From the IMG/VR virus record IMGVR_UViG_3300025818_000156, positions 1 through 26,345 of that record: 26,345 nt of DNA; one strand, given 5' to 3'. The position numbers and the translations under genes were made by a program. The notes beneath the pieces are model-generated. The model was not told the origin of the DNA. It made no database searches and saw nothing but the letters and a program-made list of their open reading frames with translations. This DNA is from a virus. Numbering within the stretch: the first letter of the stretch is position 1; every line of letters starts with the position of its first letter. This document shows positions 20,960-26,345 of the stretch, piece by piece.

Positions 20960-21706
20960 ATGCTAGAAGGACAGGAAGCAACACAAACTCAAGGCTTTAA
21001 TAGCCCTTGGGAGAGAGCAAGTTTTGCTCTTGAGAATAACTTAGGGCGAGTATTGCTCTATGGCGCACCAGGAACAGGTAAGACATACTTTGCTATGAAT
21101 TACCACACTAATCCTGATAACGCTTATCGGTTAGTTTGCACAGAAGAAATGACTGACGCAGACCTTATCGGTATGTATAAGCCAACAGTAGTTAATGGCT
21201 CTAAGGAACTTGTGTTCCACGAAGGCGTTGCTATTAAGGCTTGGCGAACAGGTGGTCGTTTGGTCGTTGATGAAATCAACAGAGTCAATGGCGATATTGA
21301 GAGTCGCCTTATGTCTCTTATCGACACTCACGCTAGTTCATCTTGGCAAAATCCTGATACGGGTGAAACGATTAAGCCTGCTCAAGGCTTTAGCGTTGTA
21401 GCCACTATGAACGGTGAGCCAGAAGACTTAGGGCGCGCTATCCAAGACCGTTTGGTTGTGCAGTTAGAGATAACTGAACCACACCCTGACGCTATTGCTA
21501 GTCTGCCTGAATACCTTAGGGACTTAGCGTTCTCTGTGGTATCAAGAACCACACAGTCAGACCGTTACTCGTTAAGAAACTTCGTGGAGTTTGCCCAACT
21601 TTACGCAAAGACTAACGACTTGCACAAGTCAGTTGATATCTGCTTACCCCGTATAGCAGAGCAAATCATTGACAGTATTAGTCTGCAAAAGGTAGAAGCA
21701 CAGTAA
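20960..21706 (+). CDS. MoxR/CobS-like AAA+ ATPase
   Basis: The 248-residue protein has Walker A GAPGTGKT (35-42), Walker B LVVDEIN (101-107), sensor 1 in VVATMN (146-151) and an Arg finger in IQDRL (161-165). This is the order in AAA_5 ATPases of the MoxR/CbbQ/CobS type. Those enzymes remodel protein partners using ATP and work with VWA-domain proteins; one such gene lies at 21894. GGGAG precedes ATG. The protein lacks the C-terminal lid extension of some relatives, so it is on the short side. Its target in this phage is unknown. Confidence 0.87.
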   Translation: MLEGQEATQTQGFNSPWERASFALENNLGRVLLYGAPGTGKTYFAMNYHTNPDNAYRLVCTEEMTDADLIGMYKPTVVNGSKELVFHEGVAIKAWRTGGRLVVDEINRVNGDIESRLMSLIDTHASSSWQNPDTGETIKPAQGFSVVATMNGEPEDLGRAIQDRLVVQLEITEPHPDAIASLPEYLRDLAFSVVSRTTQSDRYSLRNFVEFAQLYAKTNDLHKSVDICLPRIAEQIIDSISLQKVEAQ

Positions 21707-21897
21707 TGGAAGGCGACAAAATAACCTTGTGGATAGACCATTTCATAGTTATTGCTATGGTCTGTCTCTTTATCGGCTATCAAGTTGGTGCGTTTATACA
21801 CACTCTTGATGAACGACAGAGAGAACGAGAGAACCGTTATTGGGCTAAACGCAAGTCAATGCGTAATCACCCAACTTACAAAGGGAGAACACAATGA
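21706..21897 (+). CDS. 63-residue single-TM protein
   Basis: ATG 21706 overlaps the ATPase stop (TAATG) and its own TGA overlaps the VWA start (ATGA). One membrane segment lies at about 9-30 (WIDHFIVIAMVCLFIGYQVG), followed by a basic, charged tail (DERQRERENRYWAKRKSMR). Strict coupling between ATPase and VWA genes suggests it takes part in their work, perhaps anchoring the complex at the membrane. Confidence 0.75.
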   Translation: MEGDKITLWIDHFIVIAMVCLFIGYQVGAFIHTLDERQRERENRYWAKRKSMRNHPTYKGRTQ

Positions 21898-23225
21898 CAA
21901 CTAAGCACAACACCGTAGCCCCAGAAGCATTGGGGCAACGACCAGAGTTAGATCATAACCGTTACGAGTCAGGTGGTACACCATTGGACTTTGACGGGGT
22001 AAGCGTTAGTTTCGGAACACCCACTAAGCCACACACTTATCAAGCCCCTACGGGCGACGGTCTAACAAGCCGTCGCCTTAGGCGTTTTGCTTTGACGCTT
22101 AGTAGGTTTCAGTTACCTAATAGCAAGCAACTTGCAAAGCGTTGGAAAGTAAAGCCAAGCAGCGTTAAATACGCCGAGCAGATATTTGCTATCAACGCAT
22201 ACAAGCAAGCGTTTAACGACGACCCAACCATAGGCACTATGTCCGTTGATGTATTAGCAACAATGCTTAACGAACCAAGTCCCAATAGTGAGTTGTTTGC
22301 TAAAGCCATAAGTTATCTAAACACGGAAGCGTTTGATAATTTGATGGTAAAGATAAACAATCACCAACTCAGGGACTTGTTAGTTAATTACGAGAAACAC
22401 CTTAAGAGTTGTTATGGTGAAGGCAGTTGGCGTTGGCGAGAAACAAAAGACATTAACTCGCCGTCTGACTTACGCCGTCGCCGTGCTAGAACTTCTTATC
22501 GAGATTTGGCTAAGTTAATTGACCAACTCTCAATGGCAGGCGAGAAGCAGATTAAGGAGTTAGAGAAACGAGAGAAGCAACCAGGTGAGTTTTATGAGTT
22601 TGGCAAAGGCAAAGAATATACAGACGGTTCGGATAGGTGGTATCCGTTGTATGTTTCTAAGCCTGAGTTGCCATTAACTCATACAGGCAAACTCGGTAGA
22701 CGGCTTGTTTACACAGATACAGGCAGAGCGATTAAGAATATCGGTCGCTTGTTCTCTGACCCTGAAGAACGGATATTCACTCGCAAGACTAGAGCGTTAG
22801 GGGCAGTCGTTGTTATTGACTGTTCAGGCTCTATGTCGCTAGATGAGAGTGATATCGACGAGATGATTAAAGTCTCGGCAGGTGCTACGGTGCTTTGCTA
22901 CTCGTCAGACAATAGACCAAGCCACGATAACCCTAATGCTTATGTCGTTGCCCGTAAGGGTCGCAGGATACGCAAGTTGCCATACTTTCACGGTGGTAAC
23001 GGTTGCGATGCACCAGCGTTGATGTATGGCATTAAGGTTCTTAGAGAGAGTTCTCGTCAGCCAGTCATTTGGATTAGCGACGAGATGGTTACAGGCGTAG
23101 GAGATAGTGGTGGTATGTCTCTAAGAGAAGAAACGAACAGAATAAAACAGCGTTATGGCGTTATTGTTTGCCCTAATGCTTACTCAGCAATACAAACACT
23201 TAAAAAACTACAAGGAAAAGGGTAA
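21894..23225 (+). CDS. VWA-domain partner of the AAA+ ATPase (CobT/ViaA-like layout)
   Basis: The 443-residue protein has a basic N-terminal and central region of about 300 residues, with a helical RRRRART-type stretch near 195. A C-terminal von Willebrand A domain follows: DCSGSM (309-314) forms the MIDAS start, D372 in the NGCDAP segment and ISDEM (394-398) supply later metal-site positions. All key residues appear intact. In known pairs (CobS-CobT, RavA-ViaA, NorQ-NorD) this type binds the target and the ATPase remodels it. The N-terminal region matches no family I recognise. Confidence 0.83.
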   Translation: MTTKHNTVAPEALGQRPELDHNRYESGGTPLDFDGVSVSFGTPTKPHTYQAPTGDGLTSRRLRRFALTLSRFQLPNSKQLAKRWKVKPSSVKYAEQIFAINAYKQAFNDDPTIGTMSVDVLATMLNEPSPNSELFAKAISYLNTEAFDNLMVKINNHQLRDLLVNYEKHLKSCYGEGSWRWRETKDINSPSDLRRRRARTSYRDLAKLIDQLSMAGEKQIKELEKREKQPGEFYEFGKGKEYTDGSDRWYPLYVSKPELPLTHTGKLGRRLVYTDTGRAIKNIGRLFSDPEERIFTRKTRALGAVVVIDCSGSMSLDESDIDEMIKVSAGATVLCYSSDNRPSHDNPNAYVVARKGRRIRKLPYFHGGNGCDAPALMYGIKVLRESSRQPVIWISDEMVTGVGDSGGMSLREETNRIKQRYGVIVCPNAYSAIQTLKKLQGKG

Positions 23226-23406
23226 CTTAAATGGATTGTCGCACTAAAGAACAAGTCCAGCAAGAAACAATTTACTCCGTGATTAAATTACAACACGAAG
23301 TTAAAGCGTTGTTTCCTTGGAAAATATCATACAAAGATGATGAAGTAATCCTGAGTAATGACACAATTAAGTTAATAACTCAATACATAAAACAACTACA
23401 AGGAAA
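23206..23406 (+). repeat. duplicated gene-end segment carrying a ribosome site
   Basis: AACTACAAGGAAA occurs at 23206-23218 and 23394-23406. Each copy spans the end of a gene encoding LQGKG and supplies AAGGAAA for the next start. The flanking sequence is also similar over about 35 bases, so the 60-residue gene's 3' end looks derived from the VWA gene's end. Confidence 0.6.
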
Positions 23407-23413
23407 GGGATAG
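23231..23413 (+). CDS. 60-residue hypothetical protein
   Basis: AAGGAAAAGGG lies before ATG 23231. The helical product ends in ITQYIKQLQGKG, which resembles the VWA protein's own ending (IQTLKKLQGKG). The N-terminal half has TKEQVQQETIYSVIKLQHEV, also helical. No known domain is seen. It is probably part of the same transcript and module. Confidence 0.65.
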   Translation: MDCRTKEQVQQETIYSVIKLQHEVKALFPWKISYKDDEVILSNDTIKLITQYIKQLQGKG

Positions 23414-23417
23414 AACA

Positions 23418-24155
23418 ATGGAAAATCAAGACAATGAATTAATGGCAGAATTAGAAAACATAATCGCCACTGAGAGTAAGCGTATTGCCGAACCAACAGA
23501 CGCACAGTCTGAAGGCTTGGCGATATTTAAGAACCTGATAACTGCTATGGAAGAAGACAATCCACTCGTTGGGACTCAGGTATATTCAATCAGAGCCGTA
23601 GAGCCTGACGAAGCAAGGCAAGCACTAGCAGAAGGTGCAGGCAGGTTAGTCAGTAATGGGTTCAGCAAGGAAGAAAACGAAACAGCATCACACGCAGGAC
23701 GGGTAGAACTGATAGCAGATAGTGTGCCAGTCAGTAAAATCCGTCAGTTCTTGGGCGACCTAGAGACTGCGTTGGTGCTTAGCCAATGGAAAGAGCCACA
23801 AGGCTTACTTGCTAGGGCTAAGCGCAAAGGCGAGTTGGTTCAGGCTATGGCGTTGGGGAATGTCCTTATATTCCAAAAGGTCTTAGCAAGTGGCGACACT
23901 ATCACCAAGTCTTGGGACACCAACGACGAGATAGCACCAGAACCAGAAGAGTTTGATAACAAGTGGGACTTTGACTTCCTTAAGAACACTTACACACACT
24001 TAAATCTGCCCAATATGCTTAAAGCGCAAAGCCCAATTATGTATGAGCATATTCTCGATATGCTTAAGAAAAACATCGCCAAGCAAGTCCTTAACGGCGA
24101 GAGACCAGGGGACTTAGAAGGCGACTTCGGCGATGGGTCTAGTGATGATGACTGA
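23418..24155 (+). CDS. 245-residue uncharacterised protein of the AAA+/VWA module
   Basis: AAGGAAAGGG precedes ATG 23418. The protein is mostly helical: an acidic N-terminus (MAELENIIATESKRIAEPTD), a central region with AREALAEGAG-like helices and RQFLGDLETALVLSQW, then NKWDFDFLKNTYTHLNLPN and a very acidic end (DFGDGSSDDD). There is no signal or membrane segment and no catalytic motif. As the last large gene of the module it may be the client or adaptor handled by the ATPase and VWA proteins. That is inference from context. Confidence 0.72.
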   Translation: MENQDNELMAELENIIATESKRIAEPTDAQSEGLAIFKNLITAMEEDNPLVGTQVYSIRAVEPDEARQALAEGAGRLVSNGFSKEENETASHAGRVELIADSVPVSKIRQFLGDLETALVLSQWKEPQGLLARAKRKGELVQAMALGNVLIFQKVLASGDTITKSWDTNDEIAPEPEEFDNKWDFDFLKNTYTHLNLPNMLKAQSPIMYEHILDMLKKNIAKQVLNGERPGDLEGDFGDGSSDDD

Positions 24156-24196
24156 TTAAGTCTTAAACAAAAGGAAGGAAGGAGAGTTATGACATA

Positions 24197-24259
24197 GTGC
24201 ATAGGTTATTAACCCTAATAGTGTTTGTTGTGATTTGGTTAGTATCCACTGACCATTAG
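24197..24259 (+). CDS. possible 20-residue membrane peptide
   Basis: AAGGAGAG precedes an ATG at 24189 that is followed by one codon and TAG; GTG 24197 overlaps this stop (TAGTG). From GTG the frame encodes a short hydrophobic peptide (HRLLTLIVFVVIWLVSTDH) ending at TAG 24257-24259. Its hydrophobic core suits one membrane span. Reinitiation after the two-codon frame would be needed, so support is weak. Confidence 0.3.
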   Translation: MHRLLTLIVFVVIWLVSTDH

Positions 24260-24264
24260 GGTTA
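24210..24264 (+). other. inverted repeat around the micro-frame
   Basis: TAACCCTAAT (24210-24219) and ATTAGGGTTA (24255-24264) are perfectly complementary across 35 bases. The arms enclose most of the possible membrane-peptide frame and lie directly before a stronger hairpin. Confidence 0.55.
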
Positions 24265-24267
24265 CTA

Positions 24268-24307
24268 AGCCCCTTAGGGACTTTATCCCTTGTGTCCTTA
24301 AGGGGCT
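24268..24307 (+). terminator. strong hairpin, probable terminator without T tract
   Basis: AGCCCCTTAGGGAC (24268-24281) pairs with GTCCTTAAGGGGCT (24294-24307): 14 pairs with one G-U and a 12-base loop. No T-run follows, which is common for actinobacterial terminators. It could attenuate transcription between the 23418 gene and the gene at 24482. Confidence 0.65.
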
Positions 24308-24478
24308 ATACCCTACTGCTACCGCTACCAACAACGACTACGCTTAGCGTAACGAGTAACGGGTAAAGGCGTTGTGTGGGGCAATAATGCGATTTGTGCG
24401 GGGCGATTTGCAATCGGGTTGCGATGCTGATAGCGTGGTTTCCGTTGGCAATTCCGCCAACACTTAACAAGGGAGAAA
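24308..24478 (+). other. non-coding leader with palindromes before the ATT-start gene
   Basis: No gene is supported here. TACGCTTAGCGTA (24339-24351) is a perfect 13-base palindrome, a possible operator. GTTGGC (24444-24449) and GCCAAC (24456-24461) form a hairpin that ends eight bases before the ribosome site (AAGGGAG 24469-24475). Confidence 0.5.
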
Positions 24479-24481
24479 ATC

Positions 24482-24733
24482 ATTACTACTAACCAATACA
24501 AACTAGGCTCTTGGGGCATTATCTCAGGGTCTAAAAAAGATAAGACCGCCGTTTACGGCGTGAAGGTATGGAACGGGCAAGGAGTCGTTAAAAGCGGCGA
24601 AATTGTCAGAGTTCTAAATTGGAAGGGTCAGGAGTCGCTAGTCGCTATAGGCGCTCTTGTAAAGCCAGTCGCTGAGACTGTAGAGACTAAAGGCTATGGT
24701 CTCTACAAGTTAGCGACCAAGGCTAAGAAGTAA
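24482..24733 (+). CDS. 83-residue protein with apparent ATT start
   Basis: The frame is open from the stop at 24431 to TAA 24731-24733, but it contains no ATG, GTG or TTG near its beginning. A strong AAGGGAG (24469-24475) lies six bases before ATT 24482; ATC 24479 is the only other possibility. The next codons (ACT ACT AAC CAA) match the MTTN-like openings of neighbouring genes. The product, starting TTNQYKLGSWGIISGSKK and with later GVKVWNGQGVVKSGEIVRVL, looks like a small beta barrel with a Lys-rich end. ATT starts are rare and can limit expression; a base change or assembly error is also possible. Confidence 0.6.
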   Translation: MTTNQYKLGSWGIISGSKKDKTAVYGVKVWNGQGVVKSGEIVRVLNWKGQESLVAIGALVKPVAETVETKGYGLYKLATKAKK

Positions 24734-24741
24734 TTAGGCTC

Positions 24742-24785
24742 TAGGCTCGGTAAGCCCTTAGGCAACTAGGGGTCTGCCGAGCCTA
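24742..24785 (+). terminator. long hairpin with GCAA tetraloop, module terminator
   Basis: 24742-24761 pairs with 24766-24785 almost end to end, with one A-C mismatch and three G-U pairs, around the stable GCAA tetraloop (24762-24765). It starts eight bases after the stop of the 83-residue gene. No T tract follows; instead a C6-A-G7 palindrome lies at 24791-24804. This marks the end of the AAA+/VWA module. Confidence 0.75.
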
Positions 24786-25151
24786 CCCTACCCCCCAGGG
24801 GGGGTAATACCCGTCCTGTATATGTGTGGATTTGTTACATTTTCTGTGGTGAACGGCGCTAGTTTGTGTGTATACGATACACATACGCTGGTTAACTGTC
24901 ACGAATCGACCTAGACCTGTCAGCTCCCCCCACGGTTCGCATCCTTTATGGAGCAGGTCGCCGTAGCCAAGCTATTTAGCCGACACCTTAGTTGATGATG
25001 TATCGTTCATCACGTCGCTTCTCCCAGTCATGGGAGATCTACCCCAGTTACCTGGTGTTCAATGCCCCGCTCTGTGCGAATAGAGTACGGCCCGTGCGTT
25101 TAGTCGGTTGTGAGTGCTGCCACTCTAGCACCATGGTGTACACTTGACAAC
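24786..25151 (+). other. 366-base non-coding gap upstream of packaging-end genes
   Basis: No gene is supported. Seen here are the C6-A-G7 palindrome (24791-24804), TGTGTAT/ATACACA (24867-24883), TAGACCTGTC plus a C-run (24912-24929) that also occurs at 14068, TGATG...CATCA near 24993-25012, and TCTCCCA/TGGGAGA (25020-25037). I tested for a tRNA and found none. A packaging or cos-like site, an operator cluster or an RNA is possible before the terminase-region genes. Confidence 0.5.
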
Positions 25152-25391
25152 ATGATGAAACCAAAAAATAAAAATTTTTATGGCTCTCTTGCTGAATACA
25201 AGGAAACCTCAATGGAAGAACAGGATCCTCGTACGCTTACTCAAATGCGTGAACGTCTCAAGATGATCCAACAGCAAATGGATGCAATCACTAGTGAGGT
25301 TGGCATGAAAGAGTTTGAAGAATTAGCGTCCGAACGAAAGATTGTTAAGAGGGGCATTAAGCGGGCGGAGCGGGCTAGGAAGTCTAAGTAA
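25152..25391 (+). CDS. 79-residue protein with YGSLAEYKE motif
   Basis: ATG 25152 is chosen because the next gene begins with the same N-terminal motif; GTG 25110 would add an unrelated stretch. From ATG 25152 the product begins MMKPKNKNFYGSLAEYKE. Residues after 20 are a charged helix (LTQMRERLKMIQQQMDAI) and a basic end (KRGIKRAERARKSK). No ribosome site is visible, so a leaderless transcript is possible. Position next to terminase suggests a packaging or head role. Confidence 0.68.
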   Translation: MMKPKNKNFYGSLAEYKETSMEEQDPRTLTQMRERLKMIQQQMDAITSEVGMKEFEELASERKIVKRGIKRAERARKSK

Positions 25392-25394
25392 GCG

Positions 25395-26138
25395 ATGGCT
25401 CCTCGTCGTCCCAACTACTACGGTTCTTTGGCTGAATATAAAGAATCGATGATCCAACCAGACTCCAATGAATCCCAAATAGATACTGGTGGTGGTGAGA
25501 AAGATGCTGTTAATTCGACGTTGGCTTTAGGTCTTGCTGGTTTTGCTGGTTTAACTGCTGCTGGTGTGGCTTTGCGCAAAACTGGTGTTGGTGCGAAGAC
25601 AATTAACAAAGTTTTGCCATCGCAAATTGGTGTGCATCATAGTGTTACCCCAGAAAGCGGTTTACCATTTACAAAAATAGTAAAACCATCTGTAGCAAAT
25701 AAAAGCTTAACAGCAATGGATCAAAAGGTTGGTTATTCTTATTTTTGGGATACAGGAAAAGGAAAGCCTGGAATCAATAAAGCAGTTTCCGAAGTGGATT
25801 TTCAAACAAAAGAAATTGCTGATAAATGGATTCTTGATTCAGGACAAAAAGCGGTTGGTTATGTAACAAAAAGTCCTAGAGGTGTTGCTAAAGCAGACAC
25901 TAATGTTCCTGGCACTATTGCTAGAGAATTGAAAGGAAGCCAAAAAATTGTTAATACCGTTGTTGCTTCTGGTTCTACATATCGTGGCGGAATGACAAGT
26001 TTTAGCCCACAAGATTTACAAAAATTATCTAGAGCAATCCAGATTGCTAAACAAAAAGAATTATTAAAATCGGGTAGTAAAATTGTTGGTGCTGTTGCTG
26101 CGTCAATTATTGGCGCAAAAAAAATTAAGCAACGTTAA
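25395..26138 (+). CDS. 247-residue protein with YGSLAEYKE motif, possible internal virion protein
   Basis: ATG 25395 lies three bases after the previous stop. The N-terminus (APRRPNYYGSLAEYKES) shares the motif of the preceding gene. Two hydrophobic segments are seen: about 43-60 (LALGLAGFAGLTAAGVAL) and near the end (IVGAVAASIIGAKK). The middle is Lys- and Ser-rich with SYFWDTGKGKPG. Such layouts occur in proteins injected with DNA or in head proteins, but I do not recognise the family. Confidence 0.68.
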   Translation: MAPRRPNYYGSLAEYKESMIQPDSNESQIDTGGGEKDAVNSTLALGLAGFAGLTAAGVALRKTGVGAKTINKVLPSQIGVHHSVTPESGLPFTKIVKPSVANKSLTAMDQKVGYSYFWDTGKGKPGINKAVSEVDFQTKEIADKWILDSGQKAVGYVTKSPRGVAKADTNVPGTIARELKGSQKIVNTVVASGSTYRGGMTSFSPQDLQKLSRAIQIAKQKELLKSGSKIVGAVAASIIGAKKIKQR

Positions 26139-26345
26139 ATGTCCCAAGGTAGAAGGGCGATCTCGGCTGAAGACCGAGCCCTATTCTGGCAAGCCCTACA
26201 GTCTGGCGTATCCACAAAAGAAGCTGCACGTATCTCTGGTGTTTGCTACAACACGGCTGTCAAGTGGCGAGCTAAAGCAAAAGAAACAGAAGCCAAACTT
26301 GAGTTAGAGCAAGTCAAGTTAGCTAAGCCAGGTGGTGGCAGAGGA
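26139..26345 (+). CDS. small terminase subunit-like HTH protein, 3' end cut by window
   Basis: ATG 26139 directly follows TAA, and the frame is open to the window edge (69 residues seen). The N-terminus has RAISAEDRALFWQALQSG. A helix-turn-helix follows at about 24-45 (STKEAARISGVCYNTAVKWR), then a charged helix (KAKETEAKLELEQVKLAK). This layout resembles small terminase or related DNA-binding proteins that begin phage packaging operons. The large terminase would be expected just beyond the window. Confidence 0.68.
   Translation, partial: MSQGRRAISAEDRALFWQALQSGVSTKEAARISGVCYNTAVKWRAKAKETEAKLELEQVKLAKPGGGRG

Noticed and set aside
24325-24519. 64-codon reverse frame opposite the AAA+/VWA module end
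   Set aside because: No ribosome site or known motif; every other gene is on the + strand, and it runs across palindromes and the start of the 83-residue gene.
24895-25075. Possible tRNA, suggested by GTTCAATGCC and several stems
   Set aside because: No acceptor stem or cloverleaf with correct T-arm pairing can be formed.
25110-25151. Upstream GTG start for the YGSLAEYKE gene
   Set aside because: It adds 14 residues unlike the paralogous N-terminus at 25395, and no ribosome site was seen for it.

Overview
This window looks like part of a tailed-phage genome (or prophage-like contig) infecting an actinobacterium. Every gene I can support lies on the + strand. Genes are tightly packed, often with ATGA, TAATG or GTGA stop/start overlaps. 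A recognisable N4-gp56-type major capsid protein, scaffold-like protein, tail and adhesin genes, lysis genes and a phage recombination set define it as viral. The best host clue is a WhiB-type iron-sulphur regulator at 18894-19175, a family confined to Actinomycetota and their phages. A secreted Thr-rich mucin-like protein at 11496-12770 fits an aquatic actinobacterial host, but that part is inference. The window ends inside a gene that looks like the small terminase. The large terminase, portal and any DNA polymerase are not present and presumably lie outside.

Layout: 1-3015 holds the end of a virion gene, a 392-residue probable structural protein, a promoter, the scaffold candidate and the major capsid protein, closed by a strong terminator. 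3092-8304 holds tail/neck genes: a tail-fibre-like protein, a protein with eight 20-residue repeats, five tiny basic or Cys-containing proteins with coupled starts, a connector candidate and a large tail protein. 8313-11492 is a receptor-binding block with two copies of a glycine-rich adhesin plus small partner cassette. 11496-14066 holds the Thr-rich exported protein and a lysis cassette with holin-like membrane proteins and an M15 peptidase endolysin.

14067-14346 is non-coding and ends in a promoter and a 5'-terminal hairpin. The early/replication block 14347-20534 encodes an HTH protein, a metallophosphoesterase, a YqaJ-type exonuclease, a single-strand annealing protein candidate, a ribbon-helix-helix regulator, a PD-(D/E)XK resolvase candidate, a secreted lytic transglycosylase, WhiB and small Zn-ribbon proteins. 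20535-20742 is a control region with three 16-bp direct repeats, a Z-DNA-prone tract and a promoter.

20743-24733 is the most unusual part: a module built around a MoxR/CobS-like AAA+ ATPase and a VWA (MIDAS) protein, with a one-TM protein, two uncharacterised proteins, a possible 20-residue membrane peptide and an 83-codon gene that appears to start at ATT. It ends in a long hairpin with a GCAA tetraloop. 24786-25151 is non-coding and precedes the packaging-end genes, two of which share an N-terminal YGSLAEYKE motif. All functional statements rest on motif recognition by eye; no searches were run.
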